Below the pieces are notes generated by a model, which was not told the origin of the DNA, did not search any database, and saw only the letters and a program-made list of their open reading frames with translations. From Hyphomicrobiales bacterium (GTDB taxonomy: Bacteria; Pseudomonadota; Alphaproteobacteria; Rhizobiales; Rhizobiaceae), in assembly GCA_900472785.1 (NCBI GenBank), contig UCJH01000090.1, positions 10,972-59,341 on the forward strand: 48,370 nt of DNA, read 5' to 3'. Numbering within the stretch: position 1 is the stretch's first letter; each line of letters opens with the position of its first letter. Below, piece by piece: positions 1 to 8,612 of this stretch. The position numbers and the translations under genes are program-made.

Positions 1-401
1 GCCAGCAGCAGCGGGTGGCCATCGCCCGTGCTTTGATGCAGCAGCCGAAAATGCTCCTGGCGGACGAGCCGATCGCCTCCCTCGACCCGCTCAATGCCAA
101 GATCGTCATGGACGCGCTGCGCGACATCAATGAGCGCGACGGCATCACCGTCGTTACCAACCTGCATACGCTGGATACGGCGCGCAACTACTGCGAACGG
201 ATCATCGGCATGGCGCATGGCCGCGTGGTCTTCGACGGTTCGCCCTCGCAACTCACGGCGACCGCCGTCAGCGAGATCTATGGGTCTGGTTCCGATCTCG
301 ACGAAAGCATGACCTCGACCAGCATCAATTTTCCTGCGGCGAAAGCCCGGGACATTCCGGAATCCGCCAGCCTCAAGCCGCTGGCACTGGCCGGCCTCTA
401 A
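1..401 (+). CDS. phnC: Phosphonate ABC transporter ATP-binding protein PhnC (3' part, cut by window edge)
   Basis: This is the C-terminal half of an ABC-transporter ATPase; the reading frame is open from base 3, so the start and Walker A lie outside the window. The first visible residues, [11 protein letters not shown], are the end of the LSGGQ signature. Walker B with the catalytic Glu follows ([12 protein letters not shown]), then the D-loop and an H-loop His in TNLHTLD. A tail of about 40 residues follows the conserved core. The assignment to PhnC rests on the family-typical [11 protein letters not shown] and on position directly before phnD, phnE1 and phnE2. It would supply ATP hydrolysis at the cytoplasmic face for phosphonate uptake. 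The stop is followed by a gap of about 90 bases before phnD. Confidence 0.9.
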   Translation, partial: QQQRVAIARALMQQPKMLLADEPIASLDPLNAKIVMDALRDINERDGITVVTNLHTLDTARNYCERIIGMAHGRVVFDGSPSQLTATAVSEIYGSGSDLDESMTSTSINFPAAKARDIPESASLKPLALAGL

Positions 402-492
402 GGACCGACAGGATCGAAGACCCACGTCAAGGGTACAGAACCTTCACACTGAAAACGATCCGGCATTGCCGGACAAACGGGAGACGATTGTC

Positions 493-1398
493 ATGTTGAA
501 GAAAGCTCTTCTGGCCGCTACGGCCCTTTTCGCCCTCGTCGGCCATGTTCAAGCCGAAGATCTCAAGGAATTTCGCGTCGGTATCATGGGCGGCGAAAAC
601 GAAGCCGACCGCCTGCGCAACTACCAGTGCGTTGGCGATCACCTGAAGACCGCGCTCGGTTTCGAGAAGGTTTCCTTCTTCCCGGCTGCCGACTATGACG
701 GCGTCATCCAGGGCCTGCTCGGCGGCACGCTCGATTATGCCGAGCTTGGCGCTTCCGGCTTTGCCAAGATCTATCTCGCCAAGGCGGATGCCGTCGAGCC
801 GATCCTGACGACGGTTCAGAAGGATGGTTCGACCGGCTATCACTCGATCATGGTTGCCCGCAAGGACAGCGGCATCACCAAGATCGAAGACCTGAAGGGC
901 AAGAAGCTCGGCTTTGCCGACCCGGATTCGACCTCGGGCTACCTCATCCCGCTCGTCACGCTGCCGGAAACGATCGGCGGGCCGGTCAAGGAATTCTTTG
1001 CCGAAACCGGTTTTGGCGGCGGTCATGAAAACCTCGTTCTGGAAGTGCTGAAGGGCACTTTCGACGCCGGCACGACCTTCGGCTCGGGCGTTGGCGAGTG
1101 GAAGGACGGCTATACCTCCGGCAACCTGCACAAGATGGTCGAGAAGGGCATTCTCGACATGAACGATCTCGTCGAACTCTGGAAGTCGCCGCTGATCCCG
1201 AACGGCCCGATCGTCGTGCGCGCTTCGATGGATGCGGACATGAAGACCAAGTTCAAGCAGTTCATGCTCGACCTGCCGAAGACCGATGCGGCCTGCTTCG
1301 CGGCCATCATGGGCGGCGACTTCAAGGGCTTTACGGAAGTCAACGTCGATTTCTACAAGCCGGTCATCGATGCCCGCAAGGCAACGATCGGCGGCTGA
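493..1398 (+). CDS. phnD: Phosphonate ABC transporter periplasmic binding protein PhnD
   Basis: A 301-residue periplasmic substrate-binding protein. A signal peptide is visible (MLKKALLAATALFALVGHVQA, cleavage after about residue 21). The mature N-terminus carries the PhnD-type lead-in FRVGIMGGENEADRLRNY, followed by GLLGGTLDYAELGASGFA, the usual Gly/Ser-rich anion-binding region. I start it at ATG 493 because GGGAG sits about 10 bases upstream and the signal peptide begins there; an in-frame start at 466 would put a charged stretch before the signal. The family binds phosphonates (for example 2-aminoethylphosphonate, methylphosphonate) and phosphate esters; the exact ligand cannot be read from sequence. 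Its neighbours phnC, phnE1 and phnE2 complete the importer. Confidence 0.93.
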   Translation: MLKKALLAATALFALVGHVQAEDLKEFRVGIMGGENEADRLRNYQCVGDHLKTALGFEKVSFFPAADYDGVIQGLLGGTLDYAELGASGFAKIYLAKADAVEPILTTVQKDGSTGYHSIMVARKDSGITKIEDLKGKKLGFADPDSTSGYLIPLVTLPETIGGPVKEFFAETGFGGGHENLVLEVLKGTFDAGTTFGSGVGEWKDGYTSGNLHKMVEKGILDMNDLVELWKSPLIPNGPIVVRASMDADMKTKFKQFMLDLPKTDAACFAAIMGGDFKGFTEVNVDFYKPVIDARKATIGG

Positions 1399-1506
1399 TC
1401 CGCGATTGATCCTGGACGCTGGCCGGGCAGCCGGCCGGCGTCTTCCGCCTGACGCGCTTTTGGGCAAACGCCCCGTCTGATGAGGCCGGTCCTGCCGGAA
1501 ATTTCC

Positions 1507-2469
1507 ATGACAGCATCGACGCTTCCCCGGACCCTGAGCGACAACGCAGCGCTTGTCGAACGCCATTGGCAGGAGCTGAACGCCCGTCGGCGGCTCTATA
1601 CAGGGCTTGGCCTCGTTCTTCTGGTTCTCGCCCTGTCCGGCTCTCTCTGGTTCGCAAACGAGACCAATGCCGGCAAGTTCTTCGACCGCCTGCCCTATTT
1701 CTTCGATTTTCTCGGCGATCTCGTACCGCGCGATGCCATGGAAGTCTGGCGCGCGATGTTCGACCTGCCGTCGCCCTATGACGATGGCAGCTTCAAGTAC
1801 AATTATCCGGAAGGCCGGCTCTATATAACCGACACGCTCTATGTGCCGGAATACGTCCACAAGATGCTGGAAACGCTGAACATCGCGATTTTCTCGACGA
1901 TCATCGGCGTGTTCTTCGGCTTCATCCTCTGCTTCTTCGCCGCCCGCAACCTGATGCCCAACCCTGTCGTGCGAGGCTTCGTGCGCCGCGTCATGGAAAT
2001 CCTGCGCGCTTTTCCGGAAGTTGTGATCGCCGGTTTCTTCCTGGCGATCCTGTCCTTAGGCCCGATCCCGGCGATCATCGCGGTGTCGATCCATACGGTC
2101 GGCGCGCTCGGCAAGCTGTTTTTCGAAGTGGTCGAGAATGCCGATATGAAGCCGGAGGAAGGTCTGCGGGCCGTTGGCGGCAACTGGATCGAACGTGTCT
2201 GGTTCGGCATCGTGCCGCAGGTCCTGCCGAATTTCACCAGCTATTTTCTCCTCAGGCTCGAAATCAACGTGCGCGCCTCGACGATCATCGGCGCGGTCGG
2301 CGGCGGCGGTATCGGCGAGCTTCTGCGGCTGTCGATCGGACAGGGGCATGAGGCGAAGACGCTGGCGATCATCTTTCTCCTGTTCACGACGATCATCGCC
2401 GTCGATCAGTTTTCCGCCTGGCTGCGCCACCGTCTCGTCGGTGCCCAGGCTTTCCAGCTCGCACAATAG
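1507..2469 (+). CDS. phnE1: Phosphonate ABC transporter permease PhnE (first copy)
   Basis: Inner-membrane permease of about 320 residues. There is one N-terminal membrane segment (about residues 36-57), an extracytoplasmic stretch of about 60 residues, then a core of about five helices. The cytoplasmic EAA-type loop that contacts PhnC is visible as EGLRAVGGNWIERVWFGIVP, followed by the family-typical ASTIIGAVGGGGIGELL. ATG 1507 is preferred because GGAAA lies 5 bases upstream; an in-frame ATG at 1480 would add nine residues. The stop at 2469 is 9 bases before the second permease, so the two are translationally linked and presumably form a heterodimeric channel, the usual rhizobial arrangement. 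Confidence 0.92.
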   Translation: MTASTLPRTLSDNAALVERHWQELNARRRLYTGLGLVLLVLALSGSLWFANETNAGKFFDRLPYFFDFLGDLVPRDAMEVWRAMFDLPSPYDDGSFKYNYPEGRLYITDTLYVPEYVHKMLETLNIAIFSTIIGVFFGFILCFFAARNLMPNPVVRGFVRRVMEILRAFPEVVIAGFFLAILSLGPIPAIIAVSIHTVGALGKLFFEVVENADMKPEEGLRAVGGNWIERVWFGIVPQVLPNFTSYFLLRLEINVRASTIIGAVGGGGIGELLRLSIGQGHEAKTLAIIFLLFTTIIAVDQFSAWLRHRLVGAQAFQLAQ

Positions 2470-2478
2470 GAACGGCTT

Positions 2479-3996
2479 ATGTCCAAGGCCCTTGCCATGA
2501 ACGCTGCTGAAATGGAGGCGATTGCCGCCCGCCATCCGGCGCTCTTTGCCGGCTCGTTGTCGAAGCGGTTGCGCACGGCGCTGATCTGGGCGGGTATCGT
2601 CCTCTATCTCGTCTACAGCTGGTGGTTCTTCTCGATCAGCCAGGTTCTCGGCAACGCCAACTGGACTATAGCCGGCACCTACCTTGCCGACTGGGTATCC
2701 TACGAAGTGCGCCCCGATATCAGGATCGCCCGGGACGGCACCATGCAGGTGGTCTATTCGCGTTTCGACCCCCTCGGCGCCAATCCCGATCCGGACTGGA
2801 TGGTGCTTGAGCGCAAGACGGTGAACCGGACGATCGAAATTCCCGCGTCCAGCGGAGAGAAGCTGCCGGCAAAGTCCTCGTCTTCCCTGAGCTTCATGGC
2901 TCCGAATGCCGCCGTCGGCGAAAGTCCCGAAGGCCAGGCCGAAGCCCGCACGGAAACCCGCACCGAAGAGGTGGTGACAAAGGCGATCGTCAATTTCAAC
3001 GGTTCGACGGCGATCGAAGTCAGTGACAAGCGGGTCACGGCAAAACACGCTGGCGAGACGCTCGTCGTCGTGCTGGATGATGTGGAGGGTGTCCAGCCGG
3101 AGGGGCCGCTGCCGACCTGGGCTGCGCAGAAGCGCCCCCACGAGAAGATCATACTGTCTCTCGGCATGACCGGCTGGGCGGAGATCGACAGGAGCGATGT
3201 GAGCATTCACAACCGGTTTCCCGGCTGGGCGAACTTCCTCTTCGACACGAATTCACCCTTTTTCGGCAGGTCCGCTTCCGAGGTTTTTGGATTGGTCGTC
3301 GGCGGTGAACGTCTTGACCCGGCGCGCAGCAATCTGTCGCTGGCCTGGGACAACATTCTCTACAATGCCGAGTGGCAGCACCTCGATGTCTGGACCAAGT
3401 TGCTGCAGACGGTCGTCATGGCCTTTGTCGGCACCTTGTTTGCGTCGCTCATCGCTTTTCCGCTTTGCTTCATCGCGGCGCGCAATATCACCGGCAATCG
3501 GCTGCTGAACCAGGTGACCAAACGATTCTTTGATTTCCTGCGCTCTGTCGACATGCTGATCTGGGCACTCTTCTTCACGCGTGCCTTCGGCCCCGGGCCG
3601 CTCGCGGGCATGTCAGCAATCTTCTTCACTGATACTGGCACGCTTGGAAAACTCTATTCCGAAGCGCTCGAAAATATCGACGACAAGCAGCGCGAAGGGG
3701 TGAAATCCGTTGGTGCCTCGCCACTTGCCGTACAGCGCTTCGGCGTGCTGCCGCAGGTGCTGCCGCTGTTTGCCAGCCAGGCCCTGTATTTCTGGGAATC
3801 CAACACGCGCTCGGCGACGATCATCGGTGCGGTCGGCGCCGGCGGCATCGGCCTCAAGCTCTGGGAAGCCATGCGCACCAATTCCGACTGGGAAAACGTC
3901 GCCTACATGGTTATGCTGATTCTCGTCGTGGTCTTCATTTTCGACGGCCTGTCGAATGCCTTGCGCTCGCGCTTGATGGGGCAGAAAGCGCATTGA
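2479..3996 (+). CDS. phnE2: Phosphonate ABC transporter permease PhnE (second copy, with large periplasmic insertion)
   Basis: A 505-residue permease. The C-terminal 200 residues are a standard PhnE core: helices starting near residue 305, EAA loop EGVKSVGASPLAVQRFGVLP, then SATIIGAVGAGGIGLKLWEA. What is unusual is the N-terminus. One membrane segment (about residues 34-53) is followed by about 250 hydrophilic residues before the next helix, with a low-complexity Thr/Glu stretch near residues 154-170. Classical PhnE proteins are about 260-330 residues. By topology the insertion would lie in the periplasm, where it could contact PhnD. There is no frameshift and the composition matches the neighbours, so I read it as a real gene. 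AGGAA at about 2467-2471 precedes the ATG. Confidence 0.9.
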   Translation: MSKALAMNAAEMEAIAARHPALFAGSLSKRLRTALIWAGIVLYLVYSWWFFSISQVLGNANWTIAGTYLADWVSYEVRPDIRIARDGTMQVVYSRFDPLGANPDPDWMVLERKTVNRTIEIPASSGEKLPAKSSSSLSFMAPNAAVGESPEGQAEARTETRTEEVVTKAIVNFNGSTAIEVSDKRVTAKHAGETLVVVLDDVEGVQPEGPLPTWAAQKRPHEKIILSLGMTGWAEIDRSDVSIHNRFPGWANFLFDTNSPFFGRSASEVFGLVVGGERLDPARSNLSLAWDNILYNAEWQHLDVWTKLLQTVVMAFVGTLFASLIAFPLCFIAARNITGNRLLNQVTKRFFDFLRSVDMLIWALFFTRAFGPGPLAGMSAIFFTDTGTLGKLYSEALENIDDKQREGVKSVGASPLAVQRFGVLPQVLPLFASQALYFWESNTRSATIIGAVGAGGIGLKLWEAMRTNSDWENVAYMVMLILVVVFIFDGLSNALRSRLMGQKAH

Positions 3997-4136
3997 ATTT
4001 CGTCGGATAAATTTAACGCCGGACAGGTCGCGCGCATCACGATATTGTCACGGAAACCGGGTAGCGACACGGCCACGAGCCGTTGCTCGCCCGCGCCGCT
4101 TGTCTTCAAGTCTATCCTTGCAGGGGAATGACGCTT

Positions 4137-4844
4137 TTGCGTTACGCATTGTATTTCACGCCGCCGGAAGACCATCCGCTGTCCCACGCGGCGCAACACT
4201 GGCTGGGAAGCAACCCGTTCAAGGGCGGTATTTCTCCCCAGACGGTCGTCCCGGGTTTTTCGCCGGAAGAGCTGCGCGACCTAACGATGGATCCGCGCCG
4301 CTATGGTTTTCACGGCACGCTGAAGGCGCCTTTCGAACTGGCGCCAGGCAAGGTTGAAACGCAATTGTTGCAGGCGCTGGACGAGTTTTCCGCCGAATGC
4401 GATGCCTTCGAGATACCTGTAATGAGACTTGGCCAGCTCGGACCGTTTTTCGCGCTGGTTCCGGCGGCGGACAATGCCGCTCTGCAGGCGCTGGCCGACG
4501 AGACCGTCCGGCGTTTCGAGCCTTTTCGGGCGCCACTGTCCGAGGCGGATATTGCCAGGCGCAAGCCGGAGGAACTGACGGAGAGCGGTCGCCGCAACCT
4601 GATGGCATGGGGATATCCCTATGTTTTCGAAGACTTCCGCTTTCATATGACGCTGACCGGCAAGGTACCGGCGGAGCGACGTCCTGCGATGCGGGATGCG
4701 CTCGAGCAACGATTTGGTGCCTTTATCGGCCAGCCGCTGCGCATCGATACGGTAGCATTGTTTATAGAGCCGCAGCGCGGCGCACCGTTCACCGTGCATT
4801 CTCTTTTGCCGCTTGGCGGCACGTCTAAACGAAAGATGTCCTGA
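4137..4844 (+). CDS. DUF1045 / TIGR03223-type phosphonate-operon protein, 2H phosphoesterase fold
   Basis: About 235 residues; a phosphonate-operon protein long listed as of unknown function. Two H-x-T-L motifs are plainly visible, HGTLKAPF about 60 residues in and HMTLTGKV about 165 residues in, each preceded by aromatic residues. This paired pattern defines the 2H phosphoesterase superfamily, whose members open cyclic phosphodiesters. It lies between phnE2 and phnM and ends one base before the phnM start, so it is co-translated with the C-P lyase pathway. No phnP is in the window, so this protein may do PhnP's job on the ribosyl 1,2-cyclic phosphate (inference). Start: AGGGGA (4122-4127) abuts ATG 4128 but is well spaced from TTG 4137, which gives the family-typical beginning MRYALYFTPP; ATG 4128 is the alternative. 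Confidence 0.88.
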   Translation: MRYALYFTPPEDHPLSHAAQHWLGSNPFKGGISPQTVVPGFSPEELRDLTMDPRRYGFHGTLKAPFELAPGKVETQLLQALDEFSAECDAFEIPVMRLGQLGPFFALVPAADNAALQALADETVRRFEPFRAPLSEADIARRKPEELTESGRRNLMAWGYPYVFEDFRFHMTLTGKVPAERRPAMRDALEQRFGAFIGQPLRIDTVALFIEPQRGAPFTVHSLLPLGGTSKRKMS

Positions 4845-4845
4845 T

Positions 4846-5985
4846 ATGACCGTTGAATTCGTTCTGTCCAATGCAATGATCGTGCTTGAAAACGAAATCG
4901 TTGCCGGTTCCGTTCTGATCCGAGATGGATTGATCGCCGATATTTCGGCCGGTGCAAGCCGTTCTGGCGAGGATCTGGAGGGCGATTACCTCATTCCCGG
5001 TCTGGTCGAGCTGCACACGGATCACCTGGAATCGCATTACTCGCCGCGCCCCGGTGTCCGCTGGCTGAAGATGGCGGCAATCCAGGCGCATGATGCGCAG
5101 ATCGCCACCGCCGGCATCACCACGGTGTTCGACTGCCTGCGCATGGGCTCTGACGAAGACGGCGGCTTCGAAACCGGCGAAATGCGCGAGATGGCGGATG
5201 CGCTGGCGCTGGCCGCCAAGGAAAACCGGCTGCGTGCCGACCACCGAATCCACCTGCGTTGCGAGGTCTCGACCGACAACGTGCTGGAGCATTTCCAGGA
5301 ATTCGAAAACGATCCTCAGGTCGGCCTCGTCTCGCTGATGGATCATGCGCCGGGCCAGCGTCAGTTTCAAACGATGGATCAGTACACGCTCTACTACAAG
5401 ACCAAGCGCGGCCTGTCCGATGAGGCCTTTGCCGCCTTCGTTGCCCGCCAGAAGGCGCTATCCGACAAATATGCCGGCCCGCATCGCACGGAGATCGTCA
5501 GGGCCTGTGCCGAGCGCGGCATCACGGTGGCCAGCCATGACGATGCGACGCTCGAGCATGTCGAGGAATCAGTCGGCTTCGGCATCCGGCTTGCGGAATT
5601 CCCGACGAGCTTCGAGGCGGCCGAGGCTTCGCACAAGGCGGGCCTGAGCGTCCTCATGGGTGCGCCGAACATCGTGCGCGGCAAGTCGCATTCCGGCAAT
5701 ATCGCCGCTCGTGATCTTGCCGCCCGCGGTGTCCTTGATGTGCTTTCGTCGGACTATGTGCCGTTCAGCCTGATCCAGGCCCCGTTCGTATTGTCCGACG
5801 GGCTGGAAACCGTCAGCCTGCCGCAGGCGCTGGCGATGGTCACCGCGACCCCGGCGCGTACTGTCGGGCTCGACGATCGCGGTCGCATCGAGCCCGGGCT
5901 GCGGGCCGACCTCGCGCGCGTGCATCGCTCGAACGGCATCCCGGTCGTTCGCTCCGTCTGGCGCGAAGGACGGCGGGTCGCCTGA
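4846..5985 (+). CDS. phnM: Alpha-D-ribose 1-methylphosphonate 5-triphosphate diphosphatase PhnM
   Basis: A 379-residue amidohydrolase-superfamily enzyme. In the C-P lyase pathway PhnM removes pyrophosphate from ribose 1-alkylphosphonate 5-triphosphate, giving the 5-phosphate substrate of PhnJ. The metal-binding motif is visible as LVELHTDHLESH (His57, His60), with a downstream ASHDDAT segment providing further ligands and a late SSDYVPFSL segment. The ATG at 4846 follows the previous stop by one base; the frame is open further upstream but only inside the preceding gene. Its stop overlaps the phnN start (TGATG). It acts in the cytoplasm. Confidence 0.94.
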   Translation: MTVEFVLSNAMIVLENEIVAGSVLIRDGLIADISAGASRSGEDLEGDYLIPGLVELHTDHLESHYSPRPGVRWLKMAAIQAHDAQIATAGITTVFDCLRMGSDEDGGFETGEMREMADALALAAKENRLRADHRIHLRCEVSTDNVLEHFQEFENDPQVGLVSLMDHAPGQRQFQTMDQYTLYYKTKRGLSDEAFAAFVARQKALSDKYAGPHRTEIVRACAERGITVASHDDATLEHVEESVGFGIRLAEFPTSFEAAEASHKAGLSVLMGAPNIVRGKSHSGNIAARDLAARGVLDVLSSDYVPFSLIQAPFVLSDGLETVSLPQALAMVTATPARTVGLDDRGRIEPGLRADLARVHRSNGIPVVRSVWREGRRVA

Positions 5986-6593
5986 TGCAGGGGCAGATCG
6001 CGGCCCGTCCGGGCACGATGATCGTCGTCGTCGGACCGAGCGGCGCCGGCAAGGACAGCGTCATCGATTTCGCCCTGCGCCATCTCGGCCCGAACGAGAC
6101 CGTACATCTGGTGCGGCGCGCCATCACCCGGCCGCAGGATGCCGGCGGCGAGGATCATGAAGGCCTTTCTCCCGCCGATTTCGATGCCCGGCTTTGTGCG
6201 GACGAATTCGCGGTGGCCTGGGAGGCGCATGGGCTGAAATATGGAATTCCGAGAAATACCCTCGATCGCATCGGCGCCGGCCAGACATTGATCGCCAATG
6301 GCAGCCGTGCGACGCTCGCCCAGTTCCGGCGCGTCTTTCCGCAGCTGGTGATCGTCCAGATCACCGCCTCGGCGGACGTACTGGCCGAACGCCTCCTGGC
6401 GCGGGGTCGCGAAAGCGAGGCCGATATCCGGCTCAGGCTGTCGCGCGCAACGCCGCAGCTCGCCGACAAGGACATGGTCGTCATCGACAACAGCGGTCCG
6501 CTGGAAATTGCAGGCACGCACTTCGCCAATCTGGTTGCAAAATTCGCTGTCGGGGAGCGGCTCGGCAACAGTCGGATCGTAAACCCGTCCTGA
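5985..6593 (+). CDS. phnN: Ribose 1,5-bisphosphate phosphokinase PhnN
   Basis: A 202-residue P-loop kinase of the guanylate-kinase-like fold. The Walker A motif is GPSGAGKDS at about residues 17-25. PhnN phosphorylates ribose 1,5-bisphosphate to PRPP, the last step that returns the C-P lyase ribosyl product to nucleotide metabolism. The ATG overlaps the phnM stop by one base, so translation is coupled. This is the last gene of the phosphonate operon. The next gene ends on the opposite strand only 14 bases away, and I see no clear intrinsic terminator between them. Confidence 0.93.
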   Translation: MQGQIAARPGTMIVVVGPSGAGKDSVIDFALRHLGPNETVHLVRRAITRPQDAGGEDHEGLSPADFDARLCADEFAVAWEAHGLKYGIPRNTLDRIGAGQTLIANGSRATLAQFRRVFPQLVIVQITASADVLAERLLARGRESEADIRLRLSRATPQLADKDMVVIDNSGPLEIAGTHFANLVAKFAVGERLGNSRIVNPS

Positions 6594-6607
6594 CGACTTG
6601 ACGGCCT

Positions 6608-7639
6608 TCAAAAGGCGATCTGAACTTTCATCGACCGGCTGCGATCGCCAGCCGTGTCGAAAGCCTTGACCGCATCCTCGAGCGGGAAAATTTCCGTCAG
6701 CAAGGGTTTCACATCGACGCGCCGCTGATTGATCAGCGAGACGGCGAGCGCGAACTCCTCGTGGAAGCGGAAGGTGCCGCGCATGTCGATTTCCTTGGAA
6801 ACGACGAGGTTCTGCGGAATGGACACGTCTCCGCCGAGACCGAGCTGCATCAGGATGCCGCGCGGTTTGAGCACTTCGAGACCTGAGCGCACCGCGCGTT
6901 CGTTGCCGGATGCCTCGAACATCACGTCGAACGTGCCCTTGTTGGCGGAATAGGCTGATAGTGCTTCGGCATTCGTCGTGACGTTGATTGTCCGGTCGGC
7001 ACCGATGACGCGGGCCTTGTCGAGTACGGTATCCATGACGTCGGTGGCGACGATCTCCTGCGCGCCATGGGCGCGGGCTGCCAGAATGCAGAGCGCACCG
7101 ATCGGTCCACAGCCGGTGACCAGCACTTTCTTGCCCAGCAGAGAGCCAGCCCGGTTCACCGCATGCAGCGTTACCGCAAAGGGCTCGGCAAAGGCCGCCT
7201 CGTTGATCGAAACGCCCTCTGCAACCTTGTGGCACTGCCAGCCTTCCGCGATCAGCCGTTGGCGGAAAGCGCCCTGTATGTGCGGCATCGGCATGGCGCT
7301 GCCGTAAAAGCGCATATTGAGGCAATGGTTCTGCAGCCCCTTCAGGCAATAGTCGCACTGACCGCAAGGACGGCTCGGCGACACCGCGACACGGTCACCG
7401 ACGGCAAGGCCCGAAACGCCATCGCCTAGCGCCTTGATGGTGCCCGCGACCTCATGTCCGAGGATCATCGGTTCACGCAGGCGGATCGCGCCAAAGCCGC
7501 CGTGATTATAGTAATGCAGGTCGGAGCCGCAGATACCGCCGGCCTCAATGGCGACCTCGACCTGACCCTGTCCCGGCATACCGGTCTCGGTCTCCTCGAT
7601 GCGCAGGTCTTTTGCCGCGTGGATGACGATCGATTTCAC
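6608..7639 (-). CDS. idnD: Zinc-dependent L-idonate 5-dehydrogenase-like / sorbitol dehydrogenase-family oxidoreductase
   Basis: A 343-residue zinc MDR alcohol dehydrogenase. Catalytic zinc ligands are Cys37 in GGICGSD and His62/Glu63 in GHEVAG. The structural zinc site is Cys92, Cys95, Cys98 and Cys106 (CGQCDYCLKGLQNHC). The NAD(P)-binding Rossmann motif is VTGCGPIGA. The overall pattern, including GICGSDLHYYNHG, is closest to the L-idonate 5-dehydrogenases, which oxidise L-idonate to 5-ketogluconate. Related sugar-alcohol dehydrogenases share these motifs, so the substrate is inferred. It lies 11 bases downstream of the 2-hydroxyacid dehydrogenase on the same strand and is probably co-transcribed with it from the promoter near 8640. 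The GntR/IdnR-like palindrome there supports a gluconate or idonate-type sugar acid. Confidence 0.82.
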   Translation of the reverse strand: MKSIVIHAAKDLRIEETETGMPGQGQVEVAIEAGGICGSDLHYYNHGGFGAIRLREPMILGHEVAGTIKALGDGVSGLAVGDRVAVSPSRPCGQCDYCLKGLQNHCLNMRFYGSAMPMPHIQGAFRQRLIAEGWQCHKVAEGVSINEAAFAEPFAVTLHAVNRAGSLLGKKVLVTGCGPIGALCILAARAHGAQEIVATDVMDTVLDKARVIGADRTINVTTNAEALSAYSANKGTFDVMFEASGNERAVRSGLEVLKPRGILMQLGLGGDVSIPQNLVVSKEIDMRGTFRFHEEFALAVSLINQRRVDVKPLLTEIFPLEDAVKAFDTAGDRSRSMKVQIAF

Positions 7640-7650
7640 GGAATTCTCCC

Positions 7651-8592
7651 TCAGGCAACGGGTGTCAAAAGCTCTTTGCCGGAAAAATGTGCGGCGAGAT
7701 TGTCGCGAACCAACTTCCCCATGGCCTGCCGGGTTTCGACCGTACCACTGCCGTGATGGGGATGCAGCACGACATTCGGCAGGGTCAGGAACCGGGCATC
7801 GATCTTCGGTTCGTTGCGGAAGACATCAAGGCCCGCGCCCCTGATCCGGCCATGTTCCAAAGCGTCGAGCAGGGCTGCCTCATCGACAGTGGTGCCGCGT
7901 GAAATATTGATCAGGATGCCGTCCGGCCCGAGTGCGGAAAGAACTTCGGCATCGATCAGGTCTTTCGTGCCTTCGCCGCCGGAAACGATGACGATCAGGA
8001 ATTCCGCCCAGTCGGCAAGCAATGCGGCGGTATCGAAATAGCGATGCGCGACATCCGCCTTCGGCGTGCGGCTGGTATAGGCGATCTCGCAATCGAACCC
8101 GCTGGCGCGGCGGGCGATGGCCTGGCCGATGCGGCCCATGCCGACAATGCCGACCTTCTTGCCGCAGACGCGGGTGACGAGCGACATGTTGCCCTTTGCC
8201 CAGGACCCGTCGCGCACGAAGCGGTCTGCCTGCGGGATCTGGCGGGCGGTGGCAAGCATCAGGGCAATGCCGAGATCGGCAACGTCGTTCGTCAGCACGT
8301 CCGGCGTGTTGGTGACCTTGATGCCATGGGTACGGGCATAGGAAAGATCGATGGCATCGGTGCCGACCCCGTAGCAGGACACGATCTCCAGCTTCGGGAA
8401 GCGGCGCATGAGATCGGCCGAGGCACCGAGTTCGCCGCGCGTCGCGATCGCCCGGACATTGGCATTGATCCGGTCGATGAAGGCATCGCGGTCCACAGCC
8501 TCCCAAAGCCTGTAGGCGGTATAGGTGGCATCGATCGCGTCCATGTCCCATACAGGATAAGCGCCGACCATGGCGATTTCCGGTTTCGTCAT
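7651..8592 (-). CDS. D-isomer-specific 2-hydroxyacid dehydrogenase (GhrB/glyoxylate reductase type)
   Basis: A 313-residue NAD(P)-dependent 2-hydroxyacid dehydrogenase. The nucleotide-binding motif is GMGRIG at residues 151-156. The catalytic triad is Arg232 (NISRGTTVDE), Glu261 (VFRNEPK) and His279 (HPHHGSGT). The family reduces 2-ketoacids such as hydroxypyruvate, glyoxylate or 2-ketogluconate; the last would fit the sugar-acid context but is inference. ATG 8592 is chosen because GGGAGGGA lies 5 bases upstream; the frame runs back to 8649, across the operator, which excludes the longer start. It is first gene of a two-gene minus-strand unit with the idonate-type dehydrogenase. Confidence 0.88.
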   Translation of the reverse strand: MTKPEIAMVGAYPVWDMDAIDATYTAYRLWEAVDRDAFIDRINANVRAIATRGELGASADLMRRFPKLEIVSCYGVGTDAIDLSYARTHGIKVTNTPDVLTNDVADLGIALMLATARQIPQADRFVRDGSWAKGNMSLVTRVCGKKVGIVGMGRIGQAIARRASGFDCEIAYTSRTPKADVAHRYFDTAALLADWAEFLIVIVSGGEGTKDLIDAEVLSALGPDGILINISRGTTVDEAALLDALEHGRIRGAGLDVFRNEPKIDARFLTLPNVVLHPHHGSGTVETRQAMGKLVRDNLAAHFSGKELLTPVA

Positions 8593-8612
8593 ATTTCCCT
8601 CCCAGAAGCCTG

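Noticed and set aside
427-1860. A 477-residue minus-strand frame across phnD and phnE1
   Set aside because: It overlaps two well-supported genes and has no protein features.
4046-4051. TGTCAC as a possible Pho box before the DUF1045 gene
   Set aside because: Only one half-site is present; the second direct repeat 11 bases away expected for PhoB binding is missing.
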